Below, piece by piece: positions 34,257 to 42,849 of a DNA stretch of 60,397 bases. Position numbers and translations under genes: made by a program. Every line of letters begins with the position of its first letter. The stretch's first letter is position 1. The notes beneath the pieces were generated by a model that was not told the DNA's origin, ran no database searches, and saw nothing but the letters and a program-made list of their open reading frames with translations. This DNA is from Chlamydiae bacterium RIFCSPLOWO2_12_FULL_49_12. Lineage in GTDB: Bacteria > Chlamydiota > Chlamydiia > Chlamydiales > Rhabdochlamydiaceae. The stretch lies in assembly GCA_001796315.1 (NCBI GenBank), contig MGME01000010.1:1-60397 (forward strand), given 5' to 3'.

Positions 34257-34766
34257 ATGAAAAAATTTCTTCCTACCATTATCTTGAGGCATCGAAGAGA
34301 AAATCTCAAAAAATGTTCGCTTAAGGGATTGGAATCAAGAGAGGACCTTCTCTTTATTTCCTATCCCGGCCCTGTATTTCCCGACCTCTCTTCGTATTTC
34401 CTTCTGAACCTGGAGGGTCCTCCCCTCTCGCGTGAGGATCAAAAGAGGGGGATCATGCTTTTAGACGGGACGTGGAGATACGCCGACCGGATGGAGCGCC
34501 ATACCCCCGCACTTCACCATCTGCCCCGCCGCTCCCTTCCCTCAAGCATGCGCACCGCCTATCCCAGAAGACAGGAAGACTGCCTCAACCCCGGGCGCGG
34601 CCTTGCCTCCATCGAGGCTCTCTACACGGCCTATCGCATCCTTGGAAGAGAAATAGAAGGGCTTTTGGACAACTACTACTGGAAAGAAGAATTTTTACAA
34701 AACGACTTCCCCATTTTCACAAAGGGTGATAGGGATTTAATAGTCCAATGGAAGAGGGAGGTCTAA
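34257..34766 (+). CDS. TSR3/DTW-superfamily-like protein (possible aminocarboxypropyl transferase)
   Basis: The 169-residue product has LLDGTWRYADRM in the centre, a basic LPRRSLPSSMRTAYPRR segment, then GLASIEALYTAYRILGRE and an ending LLDNYYWKEEFLQND. The Asp-Gly-[ST]-Trp motif, the [LS]-x-x-EAL helix and the terminal W-x-x-x-F-x-x-N/D are shared by TSR3 (18S rRNA aminocarboxypropyl transferase) and the DTW/TapT tRNA enzymes. The N-terminal ENLKKCSLKGL also resembles TSR3. I infer an RNA-modifying transferase using S-adenosylmethionine. No SD is visible; a hairpin AGAGGT-CAGC-ACCTCT (34215-34230) lies in front of the start. Confidence 0.55.
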   Translation: MKKFLPTIILRHRRENLKKCSLKGLESREDLLFISYPGPVFPDLSSYFLLNLEGPPLSREDQKRGIMLLDGTWRYADRMERHTPALHHLPRRSLPSSMRTAYPRRQEDCLNPGRGLASIEALYTAYRILGREIEGLLDNYYWKEEFLQNDFPIFTKGDRDLIVQWKREV

Positions 34767-34901
34767 GAAAATTTAAAAAATTCACAGCCTGTCCCCCAAA
34801 GAGATCAGATAAAACAAGAAAACAATTAGAGAGTTAAATTTATTTAAATTAAGTTTCCTGTAAAAATTATTCTTTTGCCAATTATAGAATACCATGGGTT
34901 T

Positions 34902-36290
34902 ATGATGATTTTTGATTTTCTCACATTCTGTGGTGTGATCGGCCTCTTAGTTGCCATCGGCCTCTACAAATCGAAAACGATTCGATCTGAGTCAGCCTAT
35001 CTCTTTGCGGAAAGAAAAACTAAGTGGGCGGCCTTAACAGCCACTCTTGTCATGACAGAGTTTAACAGTGCAACGCTTATTTCATTCTCATCTCTGGGTT
35101 ATATTGCAGGATTTTGGGCATTGGTCCTTCCATTCATTTTTCTTTTCGGATTGATATTTTACGCTTTGACAGTAGCGGAAAAATGGAAAGCTTTTGATGG
35201 GTTATCTGTGGCAGGCTTTTTTAGCAAGCGATATGGGAAAAACATGGGAACCTATGCCAGCATTTTGTTGCTTTTAGCGATGCTCGGTTTTAGCGCAGCG
35301 TACATCAAATCGCTCATTCTCTTATTTCACCCTATTTTCCCTTCAATTGAGCCATGGATACTTAGCACTGGTCTTCTTGCGATTGTTTTTGTCATGAGTT
35401 TACGAGGAGGATTAATCGCTATTATCCGCACAGATGTGCTGAGTTTAATTTTGATGTTAGTGTTTTTCCCTTTAATGGCTTTTTTCATGTGGAAAGCACC
35501 AATCCTTTCAGAAATTTCTTCCACCGTTTCTCTTTCCTTAGCTCAGGGTCAAAAAATATTGCCTCTGCGTTTTATCTTTTCTTTAACCATTTTGACCATG
35601 TTCACCTACATTCTTGCGCCCTGGTATGGACAGAAGATATTTGCTGCTAAATCGCCGAAAGTGGCTTATTGGGCGGTAATTACCGCGGCAATTCTTGTCT
35701 TTTTTCTCTACGGAGCGGCTATTTTCGCGACTGCTTTGTTCAGGTCCAAAGGATTTGAAAGCCCCTCTCCAGAACAAGCTTTGCCATGTCTCATTAATCA
35801 CTGCCTCCCCTTAGGCTTTAAGGGAATTGCTTACGCTCTTCTTTTTGCAACTTCGGCAACAACGCTAACTGGTGTGTGGAGTGCAATGTCAGCGATGTGG
35901 ATTGGAGATTTTTTAAAACCTCATTTAGACTCGACCTTAATAAGTTGTAGACGAAGCATCTTGGCAACAACCGTTTTTGCGGCAATTTCTCTTCTATTGG
36001 CCAATACCCTCATTGATAGCGTTTTCAACAAGCTCATTTTGGCCAATATTCCTGTAGCGGCTCTTTCATTTGGATTGCTTGCAGGATTTTACTGGAAGAA
36101 AGCTTCTTGGCAGGGAGTTTACTTAAGTATCATGATGGGATGCCTCTGCGGAGCGGGAGCCTATTGCATTTTTGGGGAAGAGGGCGGTTATACTTGGTAT
36201 TGGGCAGTTTATGGGATTCCTCTTACGTTTCTTGTTGGAATCTTGGGCTCTTTATTTTCTCGAGAAACGGTAGCAGTGAATGCAGAGTAA
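34902..36290 (+). CDS. sodium:solute symporter family transporter
   Basis: The roughly 460-residue protein has about 12-13 hydrophobic segments. It shows SSS-family features: a first helix with GVIGLLVAIGLYKSK, the EFNSATLISFSSLGYIAGFW segment in TM2-TM3, and the TTLTGVWSAMSAMW sodium-site region around residues 320-335. The substrate (sugar, amino acid, carboxylate or nucleobase) cannot be read from sequence. ATG 34902 or 34905 is more plausible than TTG 34875; no clear SD is present. The base composition is visibly more AT-rich than the flanking repair and ribosomal genes. It converges on the GH15 gene with 8 bp between stops. Confidence 0.85.
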   Translation: MMIFDFLTFCGVIGLLVAIGLYKSKTIRSESAYLFAERKTKWAALTATLVMTEFNSATLISFSSLGYIAGFWALVLPFIFLFGLIFYALTVAEKWKAFDGLSVAGFFSKRYGKNMGTYASILLLLAMLGFSAAYIKSLILLFHPIFPSIEPWILSTGLLAIVFVMSLRGGLIAIIRTDVLSLILMLVFFPLMAFFMWKAPILSEISSTVSLSLAQGQKILPLRFIFSLTILTMFTYILAPWYGQKIFAAKSPKVAYWAVITAAILVFFLYGAAIFATALFRSKGFESPSPEQALPCLINHCLPLGFKGIAYALLFATSATTLTGVWSAMSAMWIGDFLKPHLDSTLISCRRSILATTVFAAISLLLANTLIDSVFNKLILANIPVAALSFGLLAGFYWKKASWQGVYLSIMMGCLCGAGAYCIFGEEGGYTWYWAVYGIPLTFLVGILGSLFSRETVAVNAE

Positions 36291-36298
36291 CCAATTTT

Positions 36299-38734
36299 TT
36301 ATTGTATTTGCACTTCAAAGTTTGTTCCTTCCCACTGATTACGATGAACCCAAAAGAAGGTGAACAATATTTTAGTGCCGATTTTAGCTGTTTCAACGGG
36401 TAGGTTCACATAAAAGAGATCTAGCTCGGGAAGCGCTTCCATGTTGCTATCATTAGAACTCTTCCATTCGTCAATGCTCCAATGCACGGTGGCAGAAGCT
36501 TGCGACTGGATGCGCAATTTTTTCCCTGCTGGCATGAATCGAAAGGTGTGCTCAAATCGCCACACAGCACAAGAAGATCGAACTTTATCAATGATGTATC
36601 GTTGAACTGATTGGGGAGGCATTCCGAATACCTTCCCCTCTTTTAATGAGCGTAATAGAGTGATGTACTCGGCATGCGCCCACACAAGCGGTTTAGCAGA
36701 TCCCGTAGAATGTCCATTGTAAAGTCTTCTTTCGGGGATATCTTTTGCATCCCAGATTTGCTCAGGAATTAGGCCTCCAACTCCCGCCATTCTAGTCATG
36801 GCACGCAATAGCTCCATCGCTCCTTGTTTATTTCCTTTGGCCAGCTCATAATGAGCCCGCTCGCCAACTAATAGCGGCCATCCTCTACCGATTCCCGTAC
36901 CATCATAGGGAGAGCCATCTTGATGTTCCCCATAGCCATCTTCGTTGTACCTATGCCAGACAGGCCCTTTCGAAGTATCTGTTTTTAAAAGAGCATCAAT
37001 AACCTTTACAGTATTGAGAATGCGCGGGTCATCTGCGGCACGCAGGCCAAAGCGTACCAATGCAAGGGCATCCACACTCACGATTGATGAATAGGCAAAC
37101 ATGTTTTGTCCAGAGGGGCGATTTTTAATGAAGATTTGTGGATTGCAAGAGACATGATTCTCACATATTTCTGTTGGGGCAAGCCGCATATAATACCCAT
37201 CCACACCGAAGCGACGTGTAAGATCAGTATTTGTCGCATATAGCCAATTTTCGATATTGTCATTCCACCAGTCAGCAACCTCTCTTAAATAAGCAGCAGC
37301 AGTAGACTTGCCCTGTGCGTCAAAGAACTCAGCTGCAGCCAATAAAGCGGAGATCTCTATTGCAAGTGTAAAAAGATTATATCCGCTTGCCTCTTCCCAA
37401 CGATCTTGCTCTGTTGGAGGGCCGTTGTGAACGATAAAAGCGGCGGCTTTAGCTACCATGGGGCTAGGATCGATATCCTTCAAATGATTGCCCCTTCTCA
37501 GTTCATCTGCTAGTAAGACCGGTAAAGCTGTTTCATCCAATTGAATGCCCTGCCAGTAAGGCTTACCATCCACCCAAAAACACTGGGCCCAATGACCGTC
37601 TCTTTCTTGCGTGCATAGCAGAAACCGTAACGTTTCGCGCGCACTCTCAGCGTCATCTGCCGCCAAAAATGCAAACGCTGTCTCCACTTGATCGCGTGGC
37701 CAGATGAGATGATAGCCCCCTAAATCGTTATCTCCTTTAGTAAAGCCCCAGGGAATTGATAAACTAGCGATGTTGCTACCAGAAACGCGTTTTCCTTGAT
37801 GGCATTTCAGTACAGCAATACTGGTGCGAAAAAGCCTGCCTCCTTCTTTATCTACAGCACAAAGATCACAGCAGGGATGTTGTAATTTTTCCCATAAGGA
37901 CACATAACTCTTGAGCGTGAGGGCAAAGTCATGAGATAGGGCAGCGCGAGTCTGAAGACCTGCTTCCTGAGCATCTTGCGCAAAGCCGAGAGCGAGCACA
38001 AAATGTCCTTGGCATGCTTGAAGGTCTATTTCTGCAGCCAGTGCAATGTTGCCATCCTCAGCCCTCGAATAGAAATAGGTCATTCGTTTATTTGCGCTCA
38101 GATCTTGCCAAGTATCACTAACTCCTACATATCCGCAATTCATCCTCAAGAAAGGGACAGAGCAAGCGCAAGCAAGAGCGATTCCTGCCCGTTCGGCAAA
38201 TAACATCGGTATGCCCTTGTAATCCCCTGACCAGCCATTATTGCCATAGCCAGCATTACCGATATGAGGGGCCAACAGTACATAGAGATGATAATCTTCT
38301 AGTTTTCCTTTTAGCGGAATAAATCGAATCTCCTGCAGCAACACATTGCGACGAGGATCAGTGATCACTGTTTTCTCGATGCGATAGCGCTCCTCTAAGC
38401 AAGTGTTTGTTAGGCGATGGGCAAGCACACCATCTGAGATTAAGCTATAGTCGTGGCGTGTATGTCGTTTTTCTTCTGAAAAGAAATCATTTCCATTGGT
38501 CACCAGAAGCCCCATATCGCGGATGCTCGCAATATCAATACGTGGAAAGTACACTTCATTAATGATCCCATGAGAGATCGTGAACCAAATATTAGACACC
38601 CCGGTCATCGCCGTCCCCACGCCGATTTTTGCGCTAGAGGTCCATCGAGGCACAATTCCTGGTTTACCTTGGGGAATAGGTGAAGAGTTCATTATTTCTT
38701 TGTCGAGGAGATAAAACCTCCTGTAGTCATCCAA
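36299..38734 (-). CDS. GH15 family glucoamylase/glucodextranase-like enzyme
   Basis: The 811-residue product has the two-part GH15 layout of prokaryotic glucoamylase/glucodextranase. An N-terminal beta-sandwich (about residues 25-300; GVGTAMTGVSNIWFTISHG, INEVYFPR) is followed by an (alpha/alpha)6 barrel (about 320-720). The barrel contains LIWPRDQVETAFAF, GKPYWQGIQLDETA, the general acid in DRWEEASGYN and the general base in GLIPEQIWD. It would release glucose or a related sugar from the non-reducing end of alpha-glucans. No signal peptide is seen, so it probably acts in the cytoplasm. Start is 38734 or ATG 38692. It is last in the operon, 10 bp after the CDP-alcohol transferase. Confidence 0.9.
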   Translation of the reverse strand: MDDYRRFYLLDKEIMNSSPIPQGKPGIVPRWTSSAKIGVGTAMTGVSNIWFTISHGIINEVYFPRIDIASIRDMGLLVTNGNDFFSEEKRHTRHDYSLISDGVLAHRLTNTCLEERYRIEKTVITDPRRNVLLQEIRFIPLKGKLEDYHLYVLLAPHIGNAGYGNNGWSGDYKGIPMLFAERAGIALACACSVPFLRMNCGYVGVSDTWQDLSANKRMTYFYSRAEDGNIALAAEIDLQACQGHFVLALGFAQDAQEAGLQTRAALSHDFALTLKSYVSLWEKLQHPCCDLCAVDKEGGRLFRTSIAVLKCHQGKRVSGSNIASLSIPWGFTKGDNDLGGYHLIWPRDQVETAFAFLAADDAESARETLRFLLCTQERDGHWAQCFWVDGKPYWQGIQLDETALPVLLADELRRGNHLKDIDPSPMVAKAAAFIVHNGPPTEQDRWEEASGYNLFTLAIEISALLAAAEFFDAQGKSTAAAYLREVADWWNDNIENWLYATNTDLTRRFGVDGYYMRLAPTEICENHVSCNPQIFIKNRPSGQNMFAYSSIVSVDALALVRFGLRAADDPRILNTVKVIDALLKTDTSKGPVWHRYNEDGYGEHQDGSPYDGTGIGRGWPLLVGERAHYELAKGNKQGAMELLRAMTRMAGVGGLIPEQIWDAKDIPERRLYNGHSTGSAKPLVWAHAEYITLLRSLKEGKVFGMPPQSVQRYIIDKVRSSCAVWRFEHTFRFMPAGKKLRIQSQASATVHWSIDEWKSSNDSNMEALPELDLFYVNLPVETAKIGTKILFTFFWVHRNQWEGTNFEVQIQ

Positions 38735-38744
38735 CTTTTCTTTT

Positions 38745-39350
38745 TCATGTCCCTCTCATTGGCTTGAACCTCCGAAAGAATTGATGCATACGCATCGCTG
38801 CTGTAAGTAGCACAAGAAAGCTAAAAATATAGGATGAAACTGTAAAAATGGAGGGAAACAAGATCATAATGGCAAAAGCAATAAAAGCTTCAGCTCTTTC
38901 AATAAGCCCAGGACTATAGAAAAAGCTCTTTTCTGAGCTTTTTTCTGTGAAAACACCCACAATTAAGAACGAGGTTATACAGATAAGAATACTGCCTAGC
39001 ATGATGATGGTTGATAGAGCCCTTGAATTGGGCTCTACGGCATAGAGGCCAAGAATGATCGCAAATTCGGCGATACGATCACATATGATATCTAATGCCG
39101 CACCTTGAGGAGAAGATATTTTAAGATGTCGAGCTAAAGATCCATCTACAGTATCCAAAAAACCTGAAATCATCAATGTCACAAATGCCCAAAAGGAAAA
39201 TCCAAAGCTCAGCAATGGAATGATGCTTACTCCGAAAAGGCATGCAACGCAAGTGAATACATGAGGGTGCAATTTCTGTAAAAATTCTAAGTTTAATAAA
39301 GGATCGATGCATAGTCTCTGATAGGTGCTTCTGAAACGAGTTTCAATCAT
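38745..39350 (-). CDS. CDP-alcohol phosphatidyltransferase family membrane protein
   Basis: The 201-residue protein has about five hydrophobic segments and the full signature D-x2-DG-x2-AR-x8-G-x3-D-x3-D (DTVDGSLAR...GAALDIICD, about residues 66-91). The family joins CDP-diacylglycerol to an alcohol (glycerol-3-phosphate, inositol-phosphate, serine or another lipid head group). It is a second member beside pgsA at 15633 and differs strongly from it, so a different acceptor is likely. It overlaps the TVP38 gene by 8 bp and precedes GH15 by 10 bp. Confidence 0.87.
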   Translation of the reverse strand: MIETRFRSTYQRLCIDPLLNLEFLQKLHPHVFTCVACLFGVSIIPLLSFGFSFWAFVTLMISGFLDTVDGSLARHLKISSPQGAALDIICDRIAEFAIILGLYAVEPNSRALSTIIMLGSILICITSFLIVGVFTEKSSEKSFFYSPGLIERAEAFIAFAIMILFPSIFTVSSYIFSFLVLLTAAMRMHQFFRRFKPMRGT

Positions 39351-40041
39351 GATTTTTTATCCTTTTTATTAAAATTGGAATTAACACTAGGCATCCTAAT
39401 AAAATCAGTGCAATTTTGAGTTTAATGTTAAATATTGCAGCAATGGAAAAAGGCTGTTCGCTTTCAAAAATTTTCTCCAAGCCTCCTCCAGCCAAAGTAA
39501 ATATCAATGATCCCGGAGCAATCCCAACCACAGTTGTCCAAACAAATGTTCTTAAGGAAACCCCAAAGAAGGCAGGAGCAAGATTAACAACCCAAAAAGG
39601 AAAGAGGGGAACAAAGCGCAAAAACAAGAGGTAACTAGCGGCATTTTTTTGAAATCCGCTTTCCATTTTTTTAAAAAATGGACCTGCTTTATTTCTTAAG
39701 CTATCTCCTAAAGCCGTGCGCGCTGCGAGAAAGATAAGAGTCGCTCCGCAAGTTGCTGAAAAAACCACATAAATGGTACTCAGAGGTTGAGAAAAAAGAT
39801 AGCCACCTAAAAGGGATAGGAATATTCCTCCTGGAACCGAAAGCGCAGTGAAAATGATATAAGATAAAATGAAAAGAAAAGGAACAAAAACAGGATGATG
39901 CGCAATAAATGTTTTTAGCAGCTTGTGATTTGCTTTGAGAGTTTCGAAAGAGAGGTATTTATATGCGCCTGTGAAATAAATCACAGCCATGCCTACAAGA
40001 ATGATAGTAAGGAGCAGGAATCTTTTAATGGATCTAGTCAT
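39343..40041 (-). CDS. TVP38/TMEM64 (VTT/DedA-superfamily) membrane protein
   Basis: The 232-residue product has an N-terminal membrane segment and several others. It carries the family's VPGGIFLSLLGGYLF motif (about residues 70-84), the FL.RFVPLFPFWVVNLAPAFFGV segment and the PGSLIFTLAGGGL motif. VTT-domain proteins are thought to scramble or carry lipids or ions across the inner membrane. TVP38 genes are often next to MerA-like flavoproteins, as here. It overlaps the genes on both sides by 8 bp, indicating coupled translation. Confidence 0.88.
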   Translation of the reverse strand: MTRSIKRFLLLTIILVGMAVIYFTGAYKYLSFETLKANHKLLKTFIAHHPVFVPFLFILSYIIFTALSVPGGIFLSLLGGYLFSQPLSTIYVVFSATCGATLIFLAARTALGDSLRNKAGPFFKKMESGFQKNAASYLLFLRFVPLFPFWVVNLAPAFFGVSLRTFVWTTVVGIAPGSLIFTLAGGGLEKIFESEQPFSIAAIFNIKLKIALILLGCLVLIPILIKRIKNHD

Positions 40042-41434
40042 TGTTTCTTCTTTTAAATATTGAGAGAATCGTTTGGGTGAGCCATAAATCTGCTGCCTTT
40101 CTAATTGCCTGATTATAAGTTGGATAAGGATGAATTAAGTTTGAGAGTTTTCGCAATGGGATTTTTGCATGCATGGCTGTTGTGATTTGCCCCAGCATTT
40201 CGCCCGCGCGTGGTCCGACAATGGTGCATCCAAGAATTTGGCTGCTCCATTTTTTAGTGATGATTTTAACAAAGCCTTCTGTTCTACCTGCTGTAATAGC
40301 TCGATCAATTGTTGAAAACGGGACATGATAACTGGCAATGTTGTAATTTTTAGCTGCTTCTTCTTCCGATAGACCTACACTTGCAACTTCAGGATCCGTA
40401 TACGTAACTCGGGGAATAGATTGTTTGCGATCGATTTTTTTCTTAAATGGAAAGGGGAGAAGAAGGGAAGTAAGAACAGATCGAGCTTGATTTTCTGCCC
40501 AATGAGTAAAGAAAGGCGCTCCAATCACATCTCCTACAGCCCAGATATGGGGCTGGTTTGTTCGACCATAGACGTCAACGGGAATCCCCTTTTCAGAGTA
40601 ATGAATTTCCGCGGCTTCTAAGTTAAGAGAAGAGACATTAGGTCTCCTTCCTACAGAAACAAGTAATGCCTGCGTTTCTATTTTTTGACCTTTATCCAGG
40701 ATAATTTGGAATTTTCCGTTATGGTAGCTGACTTCTTGAATCCCAAAACCAAGGTAGAGAGACATTCCTTCTGCTTCAAATTGTTTGGCAATAACTGTTT
40801 GCGCGCAAGGCTCTTCTTTATTTAACAGCTTGTCATGAGAGTGAATCAAAGACACTTGGGAGCCGAGTCTTTGAAAAGCTTGAGAGAGCTCAGATCCGAT
40901 GGGTCCTCCTCCTATCACAGCCATATTTTCTGGGATTTCTTCAAGTTCAAAAATGCTCTCATTTGTCAAAAAAGGCGTTTCTTGAAGCCCTTTAATAGAT
41001 GGGATAAAAGGAGAAGATCCTGTTGCGATCACAATATGTTTGGCGAAGATCTCCTCTCCATTCACTCTCAATGTATGAGCAGTCTCAAAATGTGCTGACC
41101 CAGCTAGGGTTTCTATTCCTAGTTTTGTTAAAGCACTTGAATCTTCGTGAGAGCGCACCTCTTCTATAATTTGTCGCACGCGAGCAAGTGAATCATTTGC
41201 TTTAAAGGCTAAAGGAGAAAAATCAATTCCAAGCTTTTTAGCGTCTTTCAGGCCTTGAGCCGCATGTGCCGAAGCAATAAGCGACTTGCTGGGAATGCAT
41301 CCAAAATTTGTGCAATCTCCACCGTAGGGGCCCTTCTCGATAAGCAAGATCTTTTTTCCTGCTTTCGCAGCCCCTATGGCGATGACAAGTCCGGCGGCAC
41401 CGGCTCCAATTACAACTAGAGGATAAGATTTCAT
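40034..41434 (-). CDS. MerA-like pyridine nucleotide-disulfide oxidoreductase
   Basis: This is a 466-residue FAD/NAD(P) flavoprotein of the mercuric reductase/dihydrolipoamide dehydrogenase class. It shows the FAD loop VIGAGAAGLV near the N-terminus, the redox-active CTNFGCIPSK (two Cys spaced by four), the NAD(P) loop VIGGGPIGSE, WAVGDVIGAPFFTHWA (second FAD motif) and a C-terminal HPYPTYNQAIR. The N-terminal metal-binding domain and the C-terminal Cys-Cys pair of true MerA are absent, so mercury reduction is unlikely. ATG 41434 follows AAAAAGGTG, a good SD. It is the first gene of the minus-strand operon. Confidence 0.88.
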   Translation of the reverse strand: MKSYPLVVIGAGAAGLVIAIGAAKAGKKILLIEKGPYGGDCTNFGCIPSKSLIASAHAAQGLKDAKKLGIDFSPLAFKANDSLARVRQIIEEVRSHEDSSALTKLGIETLAGSAHFETAHTLRVNGEEIFAKHIVIATGSSPFIPSIKGLQETPFLTNESIFELEEIPENMAVIGGGPIGSELSQAFQRLGSQVSLIHSHDKLLNKEEPCAQTVIAKQFEAEGMSLYLGFGIQEVSYHNGKFQIILDKGQKIETQALLVSVGRRPNVSSLNLEAAEIHYSEKGIPVDVYGRTNQPHIWAVGDVIGAPFFTHWAENQARSVLTSLLLPFPFKKKIDRKQSIPRVTYTDPEVASVGLSEEEAAKNYNIASYHVPFSTIDRAITAGRTEGFVKIITKKWSSQILGCTIVGPRAGEMLGQITTAMHAKIPLRKLSNLIHPYPTYNQAIRKAADLWLTQTILSIFKRRNND

Positions 41435-41537
41435 TACACACCTTTTTTTTCTTTGTATCACGATCTTTTGTTTTACAGGAGTTTTCTCTATCCCCAGGGG
41501 ATTTACCTGTGCGTTTCCTTCCCCATTTTCACTCTTC

Positions 41538-41567
41538 TTGACAACATTGTAGATCAGACCCTATGTT
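41538..41567 (+). promoter_or_regulatory. promoter of the pcnB-hydrolase-lpxB operon
   Basis: TTGACA (41538-41543) and TATGTT (41562-41567) are spaced by 18 bases (6/6 and 4/6). They lie 38 bases before the GTG of pcnB. Confidence 0.55.
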
Positions 41568-41604
41568 TAGGTGCTTGAACGCGACGTTATTGATTTACTG
41601 ACGA

Positions 41605-42849
41605 GTGGAAAAAAGAATCTATCCCTGTGACGAGCACATTCTTCCGTTAAGCAAGATCGATCGTCATGCACTTTTCATTATGGAAAAACTTGCCGCCTCG
41701 GGCCATACAGCCTATCTTGTCGGCGGGAGCGTCCGCGACCTTCTTCTCAACCAAAAACCCAAAGACTTCGATATCTCCACCTCTGCTAAGCCCGAGGAGA
41801 TTAAAAGGCTCTTTCGCAACTGCATCCTGATCGGAAGGCGCTTTCGCCTGGCCCACATCCGTTTTGGACAGAAGGCAATCGAAGTGTCGACCTTTCGGTC
41901 GGGAGATCCCGAAGCGGACTCTTTGATCCTTAGAGATAACATCTGGGGGACTCCCGAAGAGGATGCGCTGCGGCGCGATTTTACCATTAACGGCCTCTTC
42001 TACGACCCTGCAACACAGACCATCATCGACTATATTGGAGGCTTTCCCGACATCCAGAAAAACTACTTGAGAACAATTGGCCAGCCCCACCTCCGTTTTA
42101 GACAAGACCCTGTACGGATGATCCGCCTGTTGAAATTCCAGGCCCGTTTTGGCTTTGAAATCGATCCGGACACTCATGTGGCTCTCCTGGAAAACAGACA
42201 TGAGATCCTAAAAAGCTCTCAGGCGCGCATCTTGGAAGAGCTTTTAAGGATGCTCGAGATGGGTACTTCCAAATCCTTTTTCCACCTCTTAACCCAGCAC
42301 GGCTTCACACAACTTCTCATGCCGCTGCTCGGGTCCTTTTTAGAAGATGAGAAAGGAAACGAGGTCTTTTCCTACCTAGAGGAGGTTGATGCCCATTATC
42401 ACCAAAGCGGCGGCGCGAAATATGAGCGCCCTCTCCTGCTCTCCTGCATTCTTTTTCCCATGCTGCAGCACAGAATGAGGATCCACTACCTGCAACGAGA
42501 AAAGCTGCCCCATCTGGGAGAGATTCAAAATGAGACTCTATCTCTCATGAGAGAGACTTTCTCTCCCTTTTTCCACCTCTCCAGGCGCATGCGGATGCAG
42601 CTCACCTTTATTTTAACGGCTCAATATCGCTTTACACCCCTGGAAAAGAAAAAAAAGTACCGCCTCCGCATTCCGCGCGATCCCACCTTCGCTTTGGCCC
42701 TGCGCTTCTTTAAGCTGCGCACCTGCTTAGAGCCCGGCCTCTTCCAGATGTGGGAAGAGTGGAATAAAGCCTTTAGAGAACACACCTGTGCGCTTACGGC
42801 TCCCCAAAAAAAAGATATCTCATCCCGTTTTCGCCATCATGCCTCTTGA
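41605..42849 (+). CDS. pcnB: poly(A) polymerase I/tRNA nucleotidyltransferase family
   Basis: The enzyme adds A residues (PcnB) or CCA to RNA 3' ends. The class II nucleotidyltransferase head is clear: LVGGSVRDLL, the metal-binding KDFDISTSA, RRFRLAHIRFG, RRDFTINGL and the later RFRQDPVRMIRLLKF. The 414-residue length and the basic C-terminal region (MRMQLTFILTAQYRF; KKKKYRLRIPRDP) match the PcnB type more than CCA enzymes. GTG 41605 lacks a strong SD but gives the N-terminus expected for the family. The pcnB-lpxB neighbourhood is conserved in C. trachomatis. Confidence 0.9.
   Translation: MEKRIYPCDEHILPLSKIDRHALFIMEKLAASGHTAYLVGGSVRDLLLNQKPKDFDISTSAKPEEIKRLFRNCILIGRRFRLAHIRFGQKAIEVSTFRSGDPEADSLILRDNIWGTPEEDALRRDFTINGLFYDPATQTIIDYIGGFPDIQKNYLRTIGQPHLRFRQDPVRMIRLLKFQARFGFEIDPDTHVALLENRHEILKSSQARILEELLRMLEMGTSKSFFHLLTQHGFTQLLMPLLGSFLEDEKGNEVFSYLEEVDAHYHQSGGAKYERPLLLSCILFPMLQHRMRIHYLQREKLPHLGEIQNETLSLMRETFSPFFHLSRRMRMQLTFILTAQYRFTPLEKKKKYRLRIPRDPTFALALRFFKLRTCLEPGLFQMWEEWNKAFREHTCALTAPQKKDISSRFRHHAS

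Larger units (their letters stand above)
34875..41434. other. lower-GC metabolic island (symporter, GH15, CDP-alcohol transferase, TVP38, MerA-like)
   Basis: Five genes between the chlamydial core blocks (rnpA region and pcnB-lpxB) have no counterpart at this place in the C. trachomatis order as I recall it, and they look lower in GC by eye. Four are minus-strand and overlap or nearly abut. No integrase, tRNA edge or flanking direct repeat is visible. Confidence 0.6.

Noticed and set aside
36291-36298. Terminator between the symporter and GH15
   Set aside because: No stem is present in the 8-bp gap or the adjoining coding ends.
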